A DNA stretch of 64,000 nt from Prostheceraeus crozeri (GCA_907163375.1 CAJQUW010015471.1:1-64000), one strand, 5' to 3'. Shown: positions 44,888 through 55,190, counted from the first letter of the stretch. Numbers and translations are program-made. The notes: generated by a model not told the origin, from the letters alone.

Positions 44888-47770
44888 CCTAAGATCTTGA
44901 GAACGCGACGTGCATAAAATCTGTGTCTTATCCATTCTACAAATCCTACGAAAGTTCTTGCGCTTGATCTTCTCGATCTGCTTCAAGATATTAACTGACT
45001 TGTAAAAAGGATGATAAAAATCTTGTATGAAAAATCTTAAAAGTCTTTCAAGAAAAGTACGGCATAATCACAAAATTCTTTTGCAAGTTTTGGATATTTT
45101 TTGCAAGATCTGTCGAATAGTGCGATCATGTGCGAAAACAAAGGGTTCACATTTTGCGATTTTCTAACATAACGCACATGCACGAGCATGATTTAAACAT
45201 TGCATAGATGAATTTGACTCATTTTGCACCACCGTGAACAGGCACAAAATCATTTTTCATCTGATAGTAAAAATTTTCAGGATCTTCGAGGTCCAGTGGA
45301 CCCCAGCTTGGCACAAAAAGCAAAATAGAAAAATGAGGCTCCGGCCTCTGAGGGATAATGAATGTTGCATAATCTATTCTTAATTAAGAAGAATAGAATC
45401 TAGAAAATAGATAAGAGGAAACATGCGAATGAAGACCGCCAAAAGGCAACAGGTTCTGGATTTTCTATCTTTACGAAGAAGACAAAGTAGAGGACACGCG
45501 AAAGTGTGTCTTTTTGTGAAGTTTGGATTCATGAAGAATGTGCCGGTCTTTGCCCATTGACGACGTGGACTTTACTTGTTTCGAATGTGACGATCGCTTT
45601 AATTAAGTAAGCTTAGATAGAAACTTTCAATAGCATATTTTCCTATATCGGTAGATATTGTTTTAGATTCGTTTTAGAATATTTGAAAGCATTAGCATAT
45701 TCTTTTCTTGTCATTTGTTCTTTGAAATCGTAGGATTTAGATTTCATGATAGGTATTTTGTATAAAACTGATTGAGCAGGTCTGATGAAAGTAATAACAA
45801 TGAATACATAAATTTTTACCTTTATCGATTCACTTATTCAGACCTCATTTCCATAAGTTTTTATTGAGATTGTTCTAAACGAAAATGGAAACTTCAAATT
45901 AAGAACTTAAGCTATTTGCGGAAAACAAAATGAATTAATACTAATAAATTTTCATTCTAAGTTATTTCTACATTAATGACAACATTCTAAAATGCGATTT
46001 AGTAGATGAATATTGATTTAAAGTTGATTATTTAGGCATAATGCGATCATAAATGAATATGGGCCTTTTAAGGAACACAGTTCTAAATGAGGCCCAGAAC
46101 CACACGAAATTTAAAAACGAATGTACGTCAATATAAAGTGCGATTATATAGAAATGGAACTAGGACGGTTTTACAAACATTATAGTTGTACTTTTAGAAG
46201 CAACTGAACTCGTGAAGAGTAAAACGGCGCCTAGAGGAGATTTTCAAAGTGCTGGATCGTCAAAGAATTATTGTGATTATTCTTAGGATGCATGGTCTGA
46301 CAACAGCCATTATAATTGTTCATTCTCAGACTGTCTCGGAATATTCAAAATATCCTCACGATATTTTCCAGATCATTATTATTTGAGGAATGTAATAATG
46401 ATTCAAATAATTGAATTAATAGTGGTAGCTATAACGACTCTCATTCGGTGACTAAAAAATTTCATATAAAAACCGGGCTGGCTTTTGATCAGATGCTGTC
46501 AGAAAAAAGGGTCAAAAATCAGAATATATTTCTCGCATACCGAGTACCGGTATTTTGAATGAACCACTTTGATATTGATTGAGCATGATTGCTTTTGGGG
46601 GACAATGATAATGAACATTAAAGCTCAGCCTAATGTGTTTATTAATTAAACGGCACAGTAATTAATTATCAAAGTGGCGTTTAATAAACAAAAACAGATT
46701 TGGATTGAACTTAAATTTTCATTACTTCGCCATTGATAAGACGCTGTAAGTAGCCACAAAGCCTACAAGATAGTCCGTCCCCCCGAAGTTGCTGGACGTG
46801 TCCCTAATTAAAGGCAACTGCACTTATACAAGGGCATTTCATCATAGCTAAGAGCTAGAACATGCTATACAAAATACAGAACTAATTCTGATCGGAGAAT
46901 CATTTCCTTCGTACATGTAAACTGTACATGTGCACAGGCCCATCATCAATAAATGCAATCGCATACTTACATTCATTTTAGCTACATAGGCTTTGGTCTG
47001 CGTGATTAAAAATAAATTGACATTAGCACTTAGCGCATGGGTATGCCCAAATACACGCAGTATACATGTCATTTTCCATTTTTATGCTACCGGTATGCTT
47101 ACAGGCCTGCTACCGGAGTCTTAGACCTATGAAGTCCCGCAGTCGGAGTCCTATCAAACTGATATGACTGCGATTCCCTATTTTACACTGCATTGAAAGG
47201 CAATATAAAAGAAAGTCTGTTGCATCACGCACTGGATAATTGCAAGCCATTTCCAAGTAGAAACAAAACTTGTTGCTTAATATTATATCTATTTGAATAG
47301 AATTAGACTTTTTTGCCGTGCAGCAAAAGGTGTCATATTCATTTACAAATCGTGACGTAAATTTACAGAATATACTATGTGCTAGACTTAAATTAAAATT
47401 GACAGCAACGTGATTTTACTCATTCGATTTGCGTATACTCACACATGCCAATTGTTGTCTTATGAGCATGGAATAGTTATCAATTAAAAGTTTACATGCA
47501 GACTTGTGCAAAACCTAAGTAGGCCTGCAAAAACGCATTTAAAGCATGAAATAATATAGGGTTGTTGAACGTGGGTGTAATACCAAAAGCATCCTCCTTG
47601 AATACAATGCAAAACCCACCTTAAACTCGTGCCTGCGTCCGTGACTTTGAAGCATGGTCTGAGGCTTCATTCGCTAATGCATATAAACACAGGGATTGCA
47701 AGAAAGTTTAGCCTCTTCAAAATCGATCAAATGGTTTTCTGGACCTCAGGGATGTAATTAATCTACGCAA
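44888..47770. other. AT-rich non-coding DNA, 2.9 kb
   Basis: No gene, transposon terminus or RNA recognised. Frames at 44,789-44,986 and 46,848-47,072 (minus) are short and unsupported. Confidence 0.4.
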
Positions 47771-47772
47771 AA

Positions 47773-47920
47773 GAGTGAATCTTTTCACATAACATTTTTC
47801 ACTATACAGACACTTTTTTGAGTCGACATGCACTATGGTTGACAACATAGAGTGAGTATTAGGTAGATCTTCGACACAAAAAGTGCATCTGCAGTGAAAA
47901 ATTTTTATGAAAAGATTCAG
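47773..47920. repeat. Inverted repeat (hairpin) of about 150 bp
   Basis: GTGAATCTTTTCACATAACA and its imperfect inverse ending TTTATGAAAAGATTCAG enclose about 90 bp. It lies a few hundred bases before Element 1 and could be a small MITE or part of an eroded element end. Confidence 0.7.
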
Positions 47921-48061
47921 TTTTTTGCGGAGATAACGTTTGTGCGGCCGAAAAAATTATTTGAACAATTTTTGAGAAGCGAAACTTTTGCAAATTATTC
48001 CTGTGATTATATTCTACCGACGTAAGTAGTGAAAACTGTGCCCTACTATGAGAGCGATAGG

Positions 48062-48150
48062 TACATGGATGGGTACATGTATAATTCAGTGTTATTAATA
48101 GGAACATGGACAGGTACATGTATAATTCAGTGTTATTAATAGGAACATGC
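48062..48150. repeat. Tandem duplication of about 44 bp
   Basis: GGTACATGTATAATTCAGTG then TTATTAATAGGAACATG occurs twice in a row just upstream of Element 1. Confidence 0.85.
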
Positions 48151-48391
48151 ATGACTTCTGTTTTACTGGATAGGTGCATGTGTTTGGTACACTCGGTTGA
48201 GTACATTGTGTTTCGGAACGTCTATGATCGAACTTGTGTGACTTGGTTCTGAGTACTTGGGTATGTACCGATAGACGTCCGCTGTTTGATTTTGAATGAG
48301 TTTGCTCAATTGCGACTATTGTGACTATTGCAACCATTGTAATCAAGATGACAGTCACAATGATTTTCCTTTTTACGTAGACAAACTAGGC

Positions 48392-48400
48392 TATAAATAT
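48392..48400 (+). promoter_or_regulatory. TATA box of the RING gene
   Basis: TATAAATAT about 30 bp before the paired ATG codons at 48,427 and 48,430. Confidence 0.55.
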
Positions 48401-48426
48401 GAGATAGTTGTTTGATGACATACATA

Positions 48427-48924
48427 ATGATGACTAGTATCCCAACGTCGTGGGTTGTCGCAAGAGACCTTGGATATTCGTTCAAAGCTATAGAAACTGT
48501 AACAAATCTCAGTGAAAATATCAACGCTGGTGATTTAGTTGATCGACTAATGGATCTAGATGAGCATGCTATGAATCACAATTTGGATCGTAGGTGGATA
48601 GAGGATTTCTCTATGCTACACTGCGATGATAGTGAAATTTGGAGGATGAAATTGGAACGATATGGAAAGAAGGAGACATTTGACAGTGTTTTAATAAAAA
48701 TTTCTCCCAATAAAAGTGACTTCAGAAGGAAATTAGAAGAAGAAACATTTAAATTATTATGTGAACAGAACTGCGTTAAATGTTTTAAGCAGGAACGATC
48801 CCTTCTCTTTTTACCATGTTCTCATAGCGCTATGTGTTCTACATGTTATGTACCCTTTGAAACTTCATCTTGTCCCCTTTGTGATCAAGAAATATTTTCA
48901 ACAGTCACTGTATATCGTGCATGA
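48427..48924 (+). CDS. UBA-like/RING-finger protein (IAP-type architecture) of Element 1
   Basis: About 165 residues. Residues near 5-45 (TSWVVARDLGYSFKAIETVT, then NINAGDLVDRLMDLDEH) look like a three-helix UBA domain of the kind found in XIAP and cIAP proteins, which binds ubiquitin. The C-terminus has a compact C3HC4 RING: CVKC, then LPCSHSAMCSTC, then CPLC. The LPC.H...C..C spacing is that of the IAP and MDM2 RING class of ubiquitin E3 ligases. UBA plus RING without a BIR domain is unusual. A TATA box at 48,392 supports an ATG at 48,427 or 48,430 rather than upstream. A role in blocking cell death or tagging host proteins is inference. The frame is open. Confidence 0.68.
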   Translation: MMTSIPTSWVVARDLGYSFKAIETVTNLSENINAGDLVDRLMDLDEHAMNHNLDRRWIEDFSMLHCDDSEIWRMKLERYGKKETFDSVLIKISPNKSDFRRKLEEETFKLLCEQNCVKCFKQERSLLFLPCSHSAMCSTCYVPFETSSCPLCDQEIFSTVTVYRA

Positions 48925-48988
48925 TGAGTCATCATGCAGGTCTGTGATTGGTCACTATTGTGTCTTTGTGTGGCTTTTCTATATAAGG
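48925..48988 (+). promoter_or_regulatory. AP-1-like site and TATA box upstream of the 49,035 ORF
   Basis: TGAGTCA at 48,925-48,931 (palindromic context ATGATGAGTCATCAT) and TATATAAGG at 48,980-48,988, about 47 bp before the ATG. The same TGAGTCA plus TATATAAGG pair stands before the 50,321 ORF. Confidence 0.6.
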
Positions 48989-49034
48989 AGGACATTGTAC
49001 CGTTCTATTTCAAGCATAATTTGAGGATAATACA

Positions 49035-49469
49035 ATGTCAATCAGCATGTCGTTCACTACCAACATTCCCATTTCAATAATTTACCGAAGTCAACTCTTC
49101 ACCGGCAATATATTCTATTCTGCCGTAAATATAACTGGCTATAAAGCGGATTTGATGGAGGAAATAGTTAAGTATTTCCGCTGCGGAGAGGACGTTGTGG
49201 TGCAGAGAATGTTAATGAGAGCCGTGAACAACGCTCTTACACGAGTTACAAGATTTTGGCTCAATGAAGTATTTCGCCCACTAGCTCAAACTGAGATTGT
49301 ACCGGAATACTCTCGCTGCTGCTGCTGCTGCAGCAGTATCCAACGGAAACATAACACATGTCTCCATGACATTATCACCTCCAGCTACTTTGACGAGAAG
49401 GGTGAGAAATGTAAATTGGACTTGTTCAGTGGACCGCCATCAGTAAGCATCAAGGACATTGTGAGGTGA
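49035..49469 (+). CDS. Small Element 1 protein with cysteine run, unknown function
   Basis: A 144-residue open frame. The first half is aliphatic and basic-acidic (KADLMEEIVKYFRCGEDVVV, then LMRAVNNALTRVTRFWLNEV, likely helical). The middle has a run of five cysteines coded by a CTG-like triplet repeat (TGCTGCTGCTGC near 49,315), followed by CLHDI. No family recognised. It has its own AP-1/TATA promoter. The triplet repeat is a place where the length could vary between copies. Confidence 0.55.
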   Translation: MSISMSFTTNIPISIIYRSQLFTGNIFYSAVNITGYKADLMEEIVKYFRCGEDVVVQRMLMRAVNNALTRVTRFWLNEVFRPLAQTEIVPEYSRCCCCCSSIQRKHNTCLHDIITSSYFDEKGEKCKLDLFSGPPSVSIKDIVR

Positions 49470-49769
49470 TCAGTTTGCGGGAATACTATGCAACATACTA
49501 AAGACTTTCCATTCAAAGCCCTGTTGTATGTGCTGTCCTATTTCAAAGCATCTAATGAATGACATTGAGCAGCTCATAACTGCTACAAATCAGACTCTAG
49601 CCGATGTGAGTGTATATCAGTTTCCTTCTTCAACTTGTTAAGTGTTTTGTGTAATTTTATAAGTACCAGCAACAAACTCTGCGTGATATGTGAATGCTTG
49701 TAAGCTTTTGTGTATAATGTTGTAGGTACTGAGCAAAAATTGTAGTTGTATTATCTATTTCCATATTAG

Positions 49770-50169
49770 AATAAAACTGTCTGTAAAACGGAAGGCATCT
49801 TCTCGTCAATCGAAACGCTCCTTCAAACCTTCAAGTCAGTTTAAAAAGGCGTTGCGAAAGTTAAACAGGATACATGTTAATGAGAAGAAGTGTAAATTGA
49901 TTCAAAATTCAAGTGATGATTTCATCCGTGATTTAGCTTTTGCAATACACAAATGTCTACCTATTTACAAGCCTCTATTGAATGCTGGCTCTTTGAATAG
50001 CATAAAAAAGTTTTCAAATCCAAGGAGCAGTGATAAGAAACGGCGAAACTTAATTCAGCGCGGTGGTGATGGGTTTCTAAGAATTTTAAATGATATTGGA
50101 AACAGTATTAATGGTGTAATCAATAGTCCGCTTTTAAGGATTGCAGCAACTGCTGCAATGTTAATATAA
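49770..50169 (+). CDS. Basic, core-protein-like product of Element 1
   Basis: The frame is open upstream of any ATG from just after TTTCCATATTAG (about 49,768), a possible splice acceptor. It starts KLSVKRKASSRQSKRSFK and continues strongly Lys/Arg-rich for 45 residues. A second basic patch (RSSDKKRRNLIQRGG) follows, and then a hydrophobic end NGVINSPLLRIAATAAMLI. A highly basic protein with a small hydrophobic C-terminus recalls DNA-condensing core proteins of adenovirus-like viruses (pVII/pX kind), but no sequence match is claimed. The start is unclear. Confidence 0.45.
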
Positions 50170-50210
50170 CGTTAACGAATCATAGAGTGACACGTCATCA
50201 CTTTGATCGA

Positions 50211-50236
50211 TGAGTCATATATAGGTGTATATAAGG
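50211..50236 (+). promoter_or_regulatory. AP-1-like site and TATA box before the conserved unknown gene
   Basis: TGAGTCA at 50,211-50,217 and TATATAAGG at 50,228-50,236, about 85 bp before the ATG at 50,321. Confidence 0.6.
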
Positions 50237-50320
50237 AAGACGCTTTAATGATATTTTATCACTTTCAAGTGACAATTCATTTGCGCTGGTTGAAAGCTCC
50301 GAATTAGTACTTGTTGAAAC

Positions 50321-51054
50321 ATGACTCAGAAAATGTATACAATCAGAGAGGAAGGTGACGCTTTTGAGCAAGATCTCTAGAAGCTTCGTCCGACACGGAA
50401 GGTGCAAGGGATTGGAAATACATTCTACTTTCAAACCTTGAATTATGGTGATGATGGCTTTTATCTTCAAGTTCCATTTTTCCACAGTAATGGCATGTCT
50501 ACATCAGGGTATAGCAATATGAGACAAATGCGAGTGACTTTCCAAAATGGCAACAGGTGATTCTTGAAACTATTGACTCTTTCGCGAAAGAATGCGCTGA
50601 GCTGCCTGAAAGGGCTCCCACTCATTGGAGAAAGGCATTAGATGAAGGAGTTGGTTACAAGGAATTGCCGGAATTCAATACACTGTTTTTAAAATTATCG
50701 GATCATTTTCAAGCATTCGATCTCTTTACAAACGCGATGGAATGCGAGGATCTCAAACGGGGTCGCTATATGGGCTTAGTGCACGTTACCGGACTTTATA
50801 TTGGCTCATATGGTTCGACTGGTAAAGTCGCATCTTTACAAATGAAGGTTCTTCAACTAGTCTATAAACCACTACCAATTGATAAATGCTTAATTAACAT
50901 TGATAAGACTGCTTCAAGTGATGGGAAGGAGGAGAGCAAAAAGCGAGGACGGAAATCTAAAGATGGGAATCTTAAATTGAAGTTGAAGCGCCAAGATGCT
51001 GACTTAAAAACTTTCTATAATCCTAATTGTGATGAGGAAACACAAATGTTTTAA
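50321..51054 (+). pseudogene. Conserved unknown protein of Element 1, homologous to the 6.6 kb gene
   Basis: The part from 50,557 carries the clear homology to 6625-7239: a HWRKALDEGVGYKELPEFN segment, FQAFDLFTNAMECEDLKRGRY, GLYIGSYGSTGKVASL, YKPLPIDK and a basic tail KKRGRKSKDG. The first part, from the ATG at 50,321, reads MTQKMYTIREEGDAF and NTFYFQTLNYGDDGFYL. The family is unknown to me; two beta-rich halves and a basic tail would suit a small structural or DNA-associated virion protein, which is speculation. The gene carries about one or two breaks. Confidence 0.6.
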
Positions 51055-51195
51055 TTTGTAAATGTTTTAATTTGTAAATGTAAATTGAAAGTTTCTATTC
51101 TGAATGTAAATAAACGTGATCTGGAACATGTGTCTGTTTTGTTGTTCTAAGCAAAATTAGCGGGATGATGAGATTAATATTAATGGAATTATAAG

Positions 51196-51832
51196 ATGAC
51201 AGATTTTCGTCTATTCACTGATCGCACAATGTGCGTCGCTGGACCAAGTCAGTCCGGTAAAACTACATTTGTAACTCAATTGCTACAATATAGAAATGAA
51301 ATGTTTAAACAAGGAAATTAAGAGAGTCAAATGGTATTATGGAATATTTCAACCACAACTACATTCTGCACTTCGCCAGAAAGGTTATGAGGTGAAGCAA
51401 GGGTTGCCATCAACTGAGGATGTCAAAGCAGGTGACTTAATTGTGCTAGATGATCTATTGCGTGAAAGCAAATCTTCAAAGGATGTAACTGAAATGTTCA
51501 TTCAAACTGCACATCATAGGGAAGCTTTTATTATCAACATCACCCAAAACATCTTCGATGGAGGGAAAGATCAAAGAACTAGAAGTTTGAATACACATTA
51601 TTTGGCAATATTTAAAAATCCAAGAGATAGCAGTCAGATGCATCATCTCAGCAGACAGATATTACCTCAACAACCTAAAGTACTTTCAAAAATATATGAA
51701 GATGTAACAAAGAAACCACATGGCTATCTATTTATTGATCTAACCCAGGAATGTCCGGAACGACTTCGATTTCGAACAAATATCATACCTAATTCCGTTG
51801 AACCAATGACAGTTTTCTCGGTTCACAGTTAG
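51196..51832 (+). pseudogene. DNA-packaging ATPase (A32/FtsK-HerA type) of Element 1
   Basis: Near the start, CVAGPSQSGKTTFVTQLL is a Walker A (P-loop) motif. About 75 residues on, GDLIVLDDLL is Walker B, and AFIINITQNIFDGG is the motif with Gln that follows in this family. The C-terminal YLFIDLTQECPERLRFRTNI closes the domain. Its role in Polintons and relatives is to pump the genome into the capsid using ATP. Size and motif order are as expected. Broken about once. Upstream unknown gene and downstream integrase are on the same strand. Confidence 0.85.
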
Positions 51833-51929
51833 TTTTAAGCAATGTACTTTGTTGCCTTATTATTTTCAAACATGTCGTATTCAGAGATGGTAGTCATTCC
51901 TCAAGAGGAGTATGTACAATTGACTACAT

Positions 51930-52479
51930 TACAAAGTGCACAGGAAGTCAAATCAAAAATATAGATCAACCTGTTACGAATCAACTTAAGGAACTAACAC
52001 AAAAGGATATAGAAATTCAGAAGATTAAGGATCCCTATCGACGAATGCAGTTAGCAGCTGAAAACATTGATGAGAGGCGACAGATTCGTGACAAGTTGCG
52101 ACGATTTATAACCTTGTCAACACCTCGACCATATCGTGTGCGCGCTGAGCGACTATTTGACTTCATTGATCCACATGTGAAGTTCAATGAGAGAGGGGAG
52201 ATAATAGATGAAACAACTGTTGATGTTATTAGAAATAGTCACATAGATGACCTTCTACAATATGCTGTCAGAGATGTAAAGCGAAAACTAGGTGCACTAC
52301 AAGGGTGGACATATTTTCAGAAAATTTTATCTGATCAAAATGTACCTCACAATATTATTGGAGGACCGACTGTGAATGAGTTGGACAAAGGTCACTTACA
52401 AGATGGATCAAAAAGTAAAACACCCACGATGGCGGTGAAGCGAGAGCTTCATGATCCCGATGACCTGCAACCAAAATGA
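51930..52479 (+). CDS. Polinton-associated protein with FDFIDP motif, unknown function
   Basis: The clean frame from 52,045 has 144 residues: charged helices (ENIDERRQIRDKLRRFITLS), RAERLFDFIDPHVKFNERGE, a DDLLQYAVRDVKRKLG helix, then GWTYFQKILSD and IIGGPTVNELDKG. Proteins with this .LFDFI.P...F...GEI layout accompany ATPase and integrase in Polintons as far as I recall; their role is not known to me. A diverged piece with LIDFIEP and VIGGLTTKG lies at 55.7-56.1 kb. The start may lie up to about 51,930. Confidence 0.6.
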
Positions 52480-52561
52480 GCTACTAGGTGCTCAATGCGT
52501 GTTGGGAAGGAGTATAGTAAATATTAAGCAAATATGAATTAAAGCTTGCTTCTCTCATATC

Positions 52562-52888
52562 ATGTCGTTACAAAAATTTTGCTGCTGTTTGAAATCTGCG
52601 CTCGAAGGTAAAGGAGAAGAGGGCATAGAGGTTGATGTCAATTGTGTTAGCAGTTGCTGTGCGAGTAATACGCGTGCAAATCAGAACAAAGACGATGAGT
52701 ACAGCAGTGAAACTCAGAAAGATTTATTACGACTTAAATCACCCCGCAAGTCTCAGTCGTCCGGAGGTTCTAGCTCGTGCAGCAGGTGTGGGAATAGAGA
52801 AAGTCAAGAAGTGGTCAAGGAGTCAACCGACTTACACTCTTCACAAAAATGCGAGAAAGCGGTTTCCAACAAGAAAATATGTTGCTAA
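52562..52888 (+). CDS. Cysteine/serine-rich ORF overlapping the integrase start
   Basis: A 108-residue frame starting MSLQKFCCCLKSALEGKG. It overlaps the first 194 bases of the integrase in another register. The first 45 residues precede the overlap and hold cysteine clusters (CCC, SSCCAS); the overlapped part is Ser/Lys-rich and may be chance. It ends KKICC. It could be a small overlapping gene or a shadow; I lean slightly to shadow for the second half. Confidence 0.3.
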   Translation: MSLQKFCCCLKSALEGKGEEGIEVDVNCVSSCCASNTRANQNKDDEYSSETQKDLLRLKSPRKSQSSGGSSSCSRCGNRESQEVVKESTDLHSSQKCEKAVSNKKICC

Positions 52889-53693
52889 CAATATAGATAG
52901 TCAATGGCAAGCGGACTTGGCTGACATGCAACAGATATCACAGTACAATGATGGCTATAAATACATCTTAACCGTAATAGATATTTTATCTCGCTATTCT
53001 TGGGCACGTGCGCTGAAATCTAAACGAGGACCAGAAGTTGAAGCGGCTTTTCAGAGCATTTTCGATGAGGGGCGTGTTCCGCAAAGAATACAGACCGATC
53101 AAGGGAAGGAATTCGAAAACTCTCATGTTCGAAGTCTCCTTAAAAGTCATAATGTGGAATTGTTTAGTGTCAAAAGTGCTTATAAAGCTGCCATGGTTGA
53201 GAGGTTCAATCGCACACTGAAGAAAAAAATATGGCACTATTTCACTGCAAAAAATACACATGTTTGGGTAGGTGAGTTGCAGAAATTTGTTAAGAACTAC
53301 AATGAAAGCTACCATCGCATCATTAAGATGAAACCAGTTGATGTTACCCCAGATAATGCGATGGATGTATGGCTTCGATTGTATGATAAGAAAGCGAAAA
53401 ACATTTCCAATGAAAGGAAAATTAATGTTGGTGATAGAGTTCGGATTTCAAAGGTTAAGTCTACATTTGAGAAGGGGTATCTACCTAATTGGACTGAAGA
53501 AGAGTTTTTTATGGATGAAGTAAATAGAAAATTTAGACCCACCATGTATAAATTAATAGATTACCATGGCAATCCAATTGAAGGAAAATTTTACTCTTAT
53601 GAATTGCAAGTAGTAGACAGAAGTGAAGAGGTATATATGATTGACAAAATAATTAGGAAGAAAGGTCATGGCAATCAAAGGAAATATCAGTAA
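52695..53693 (+). CDS. Retrovirus-type integrase of Element 1
   Basis: 332 residues from ATG 52,695, chosen because homologous Polinton integrases begin shortly before the motif RKIYYDLNHPASLSRPEVLA. N-terminal helical domain, then WSRSQPTYTLHKNARKRFP, the usual lead-in. The DDE core has WQADLADM (first Asp), YILTVIDILSRYSWARALK, RIQTDQGKEFEN (second Asp) and AAMVERFNRTLKKKIW (Glu), the retroviral D,D-35-E arrangement. The C-terminal KINVGDRVRISKVKSTFEKG and YKLIDYHGNPIEGKFYSYEL is an SH3-like DNA-binding end. It inserts the element into the genome. The frame looks whole, which makes it the best-preserved element gene here. Confidence 0.93.
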   Translation: MSTAVKLRKIYYDLNHPASLSRPEVLARAAGVGIEKVKKWSRSQPTYTLHKNARKRFPTRKYVANNIDSQWQADLADMQQISQYNDGYKYILTVIDILSRYSWARALKSKRGPEVEAAFQSIFDEGRVPQRIQTDQGKEFENSHVRSLLKSHNVELFSVKSAYKAAMVERFNRTLKKKIWHYFTAKNTHVWVGELQKFVKNYNESYHRIIKMKPVDVTPDNAMDVWLRLYDKKAKNISNERKINVGDRVRISKVKSTFEKGYLPNWTEEEFFMDEVNRKFRPTMYKLIDYHGNPIEGKFYSYELQVVDRSEEVYMIDKIIRKKGHGNQRKYQ

Positions 53694-53704
53694 TGGGAAA
53701 AAGA

Positions 53705-54428
53705 CCGTCCCAGGACACCATAAAATTCAAAAAAATAGTATCTTTAAAAACGACGACATAAATTCATGAATTTAGTCCTTTTTTCAGGTTTTAAAGACAT
53801 ATATAGATGAATTTAGATCATTTAAAAAGTACCATTTTTTGAAAAAATGGTATTTTTAAAAACGACATAAATTCATGAATTTGAACCCTTTTTCAGGTTA
53901 TGAAGACCTAAATTCATGAATTTATGTCGATTTCAAAAATACGAATTTTTCAAATTTTTCAAAATCTCAAATTTGAGAATTACAATTTTCACCCTTAAAA
54001 TCATGACCGTTCCAGGACACCGAAAAAATCAGAAAAGTTAAGAATCTCAAATTTGTGAATTACAATTTTTACCTTGAAAATCATGACCGTTCAAGGACAC
54101 CGAAAAAATCAAAAAAAATAAGAATCTCAAATTTGTGAATTACAATTTTTACCTTGAAAATCATGACCGTTCAAGGACACCGAAAAGATCAGAAAAGTTA
54201 AGAATCTCAAATTTGAGAATTACAATTTTCACCCTTAAAATCATGACCGTTCCAGGACACCGAAAAAATCAGAAAAGTTAAGAATCTCAAATTTGTGAAT
54301 TACAATTTTTACCTTGAAAATCATGACCGTTCAAGGACACCGAAAAAATCAGAAAAGTTAAGAATCTAAAATTTGTGATTATGACATTTCACCCGCCCTT
54401 AAAATCATGACCGTACAAGGACACCGAA
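53705..54428. repeat. About 120-bp and shorter repeats with ATCATGACCGTTCAAGGACACC
   Basis: Left part (to about 53.94 kb) has repeats of ATAAATTCATGAATTT, itself palindromic around TTCATGAA. The right part has four to five units of about 60 and 120 bp: GAATCTCAAATTTGTGAATT then AAAATCATGACCGTTCAAGG and ACACCGAAAA. It resumes at 55,045-55,190 beyond an insertion. Confidence 0.9.
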
Positions 54429-55044
54429 AATAATAATAATAATAATATCTTTATTTGAGGTCAACAAAACACAAGGTTAATCGGTTGACGCACTCACAAA
54501 TCACAGTTAGCACATTTGATTCGCAACATTGAAAAAAGCGACACTGCGAAACTTTTCAAACAAATCTCAATTACAGTCTGCACATTCGCACTCATAGTCA
54601 TAACATACGCGAGAAAAAGGAAAGTTCACTACTTGGAGGAGGGAGAACTAGAGCCAGAGATAACATGTTTCTGCGTGTGTCGCAATGGGAGTCCGGACAG
54701 GGAAGAGAAGTAGGTCGGTCGGCAGCAGATGACATTGAAAGCGGCGGACAAAGAGATCCGACGTAATACCCAAGCGATAAGTCAAATAGTCAAGCCAACG
54801 TAGCGCCATACTGTTTTCGGATACACATGCATGTCAATAATGCAATTCAAATAAAGCGTAGAGATCAGTGATCGCGTGGAGACTGTTGCGTGATACCAGT
54901 GATGAAATGTAGAAAGCAGGAGATATAAGTCCGCGAGAAAGAAAAAGAAAAATAGACGAAGTAAGCTCAAAGCAAGCGAAACATAATGAGTTAACGCCAA
55001 AACAGGACGAGAGGGAAAACCGACCGCTCTCGCTGCCTGCAGTC
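54429..55044 (-). mobile_element. Retroposon with (ATT)n tail inserted in the repeat array
   Basis: On the minus strand the unit ends TTGACCTCAAATAAAGATATT then an (ATT)n run, the 3' end style of CR1/L2-type LINEs and their SINE partners. The body, about 0.6 kb, is GC-richer than the surroundings and lacks a reverse transcriptase, so it is either a 3' piece of a LINE or a SINE-like unit. It splits a repeat unit right after ACCGAAAA. Confidence 0.7.
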
Positions 55045-55190
55045 GGCAGAAAGTCATAAAAGTTAAGAATCTCAAATTTGTGGTTATGACATTTTTCATT
55101 GCTCAAATCATGACCGTTCAAGGACACCGAAAATCATAAGAGTTAGTATTTTTAAAAATGACTAAATTCATGAGTTTAGACGTTTTTCAG
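55045..55190. repeat. Continuation of the GACCGTTCAAGGACACC repeat array
   Basis: One more unit (AAGTTAAGAATCTCAAATTT, ATCATGACCGTTCAAGGACA) and the ACTAAATTCATGAGTTTAGA block resume to the right of the retroposon. Confidence 0.85.

Larger units (their letters stand above)
48200..53700 (+). mobile_element. Polinton/Maverick-type element 1 (fossil)
   Basis: All genes read rightward: UBA-like/RING protein, Cys-rich small protein, basic core-like protein, a conserved unknown shared with the 6.6 kb gene, packaging ATPase, a second unknown, and integrase as the last gene. Integrase plus A32/FtsK-type ATPase identifies the Polinton/Maverick group and its virus relatives. No polymerase or major capsid gene is seen between these limits, so this is a partial or reduced member. 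It is broken in about two or three places while the integrase looks whole, which suggests modest age. Terminal repeats are not identified, so both limits are approximate. Confidence 0.82.

Noticed and set aside
50198-50485. 95-codon minus frame
   Set aside because: Opposite strand of the start of the conserved Element 1 unknown gene, which has its own TATA box on the plus strand.
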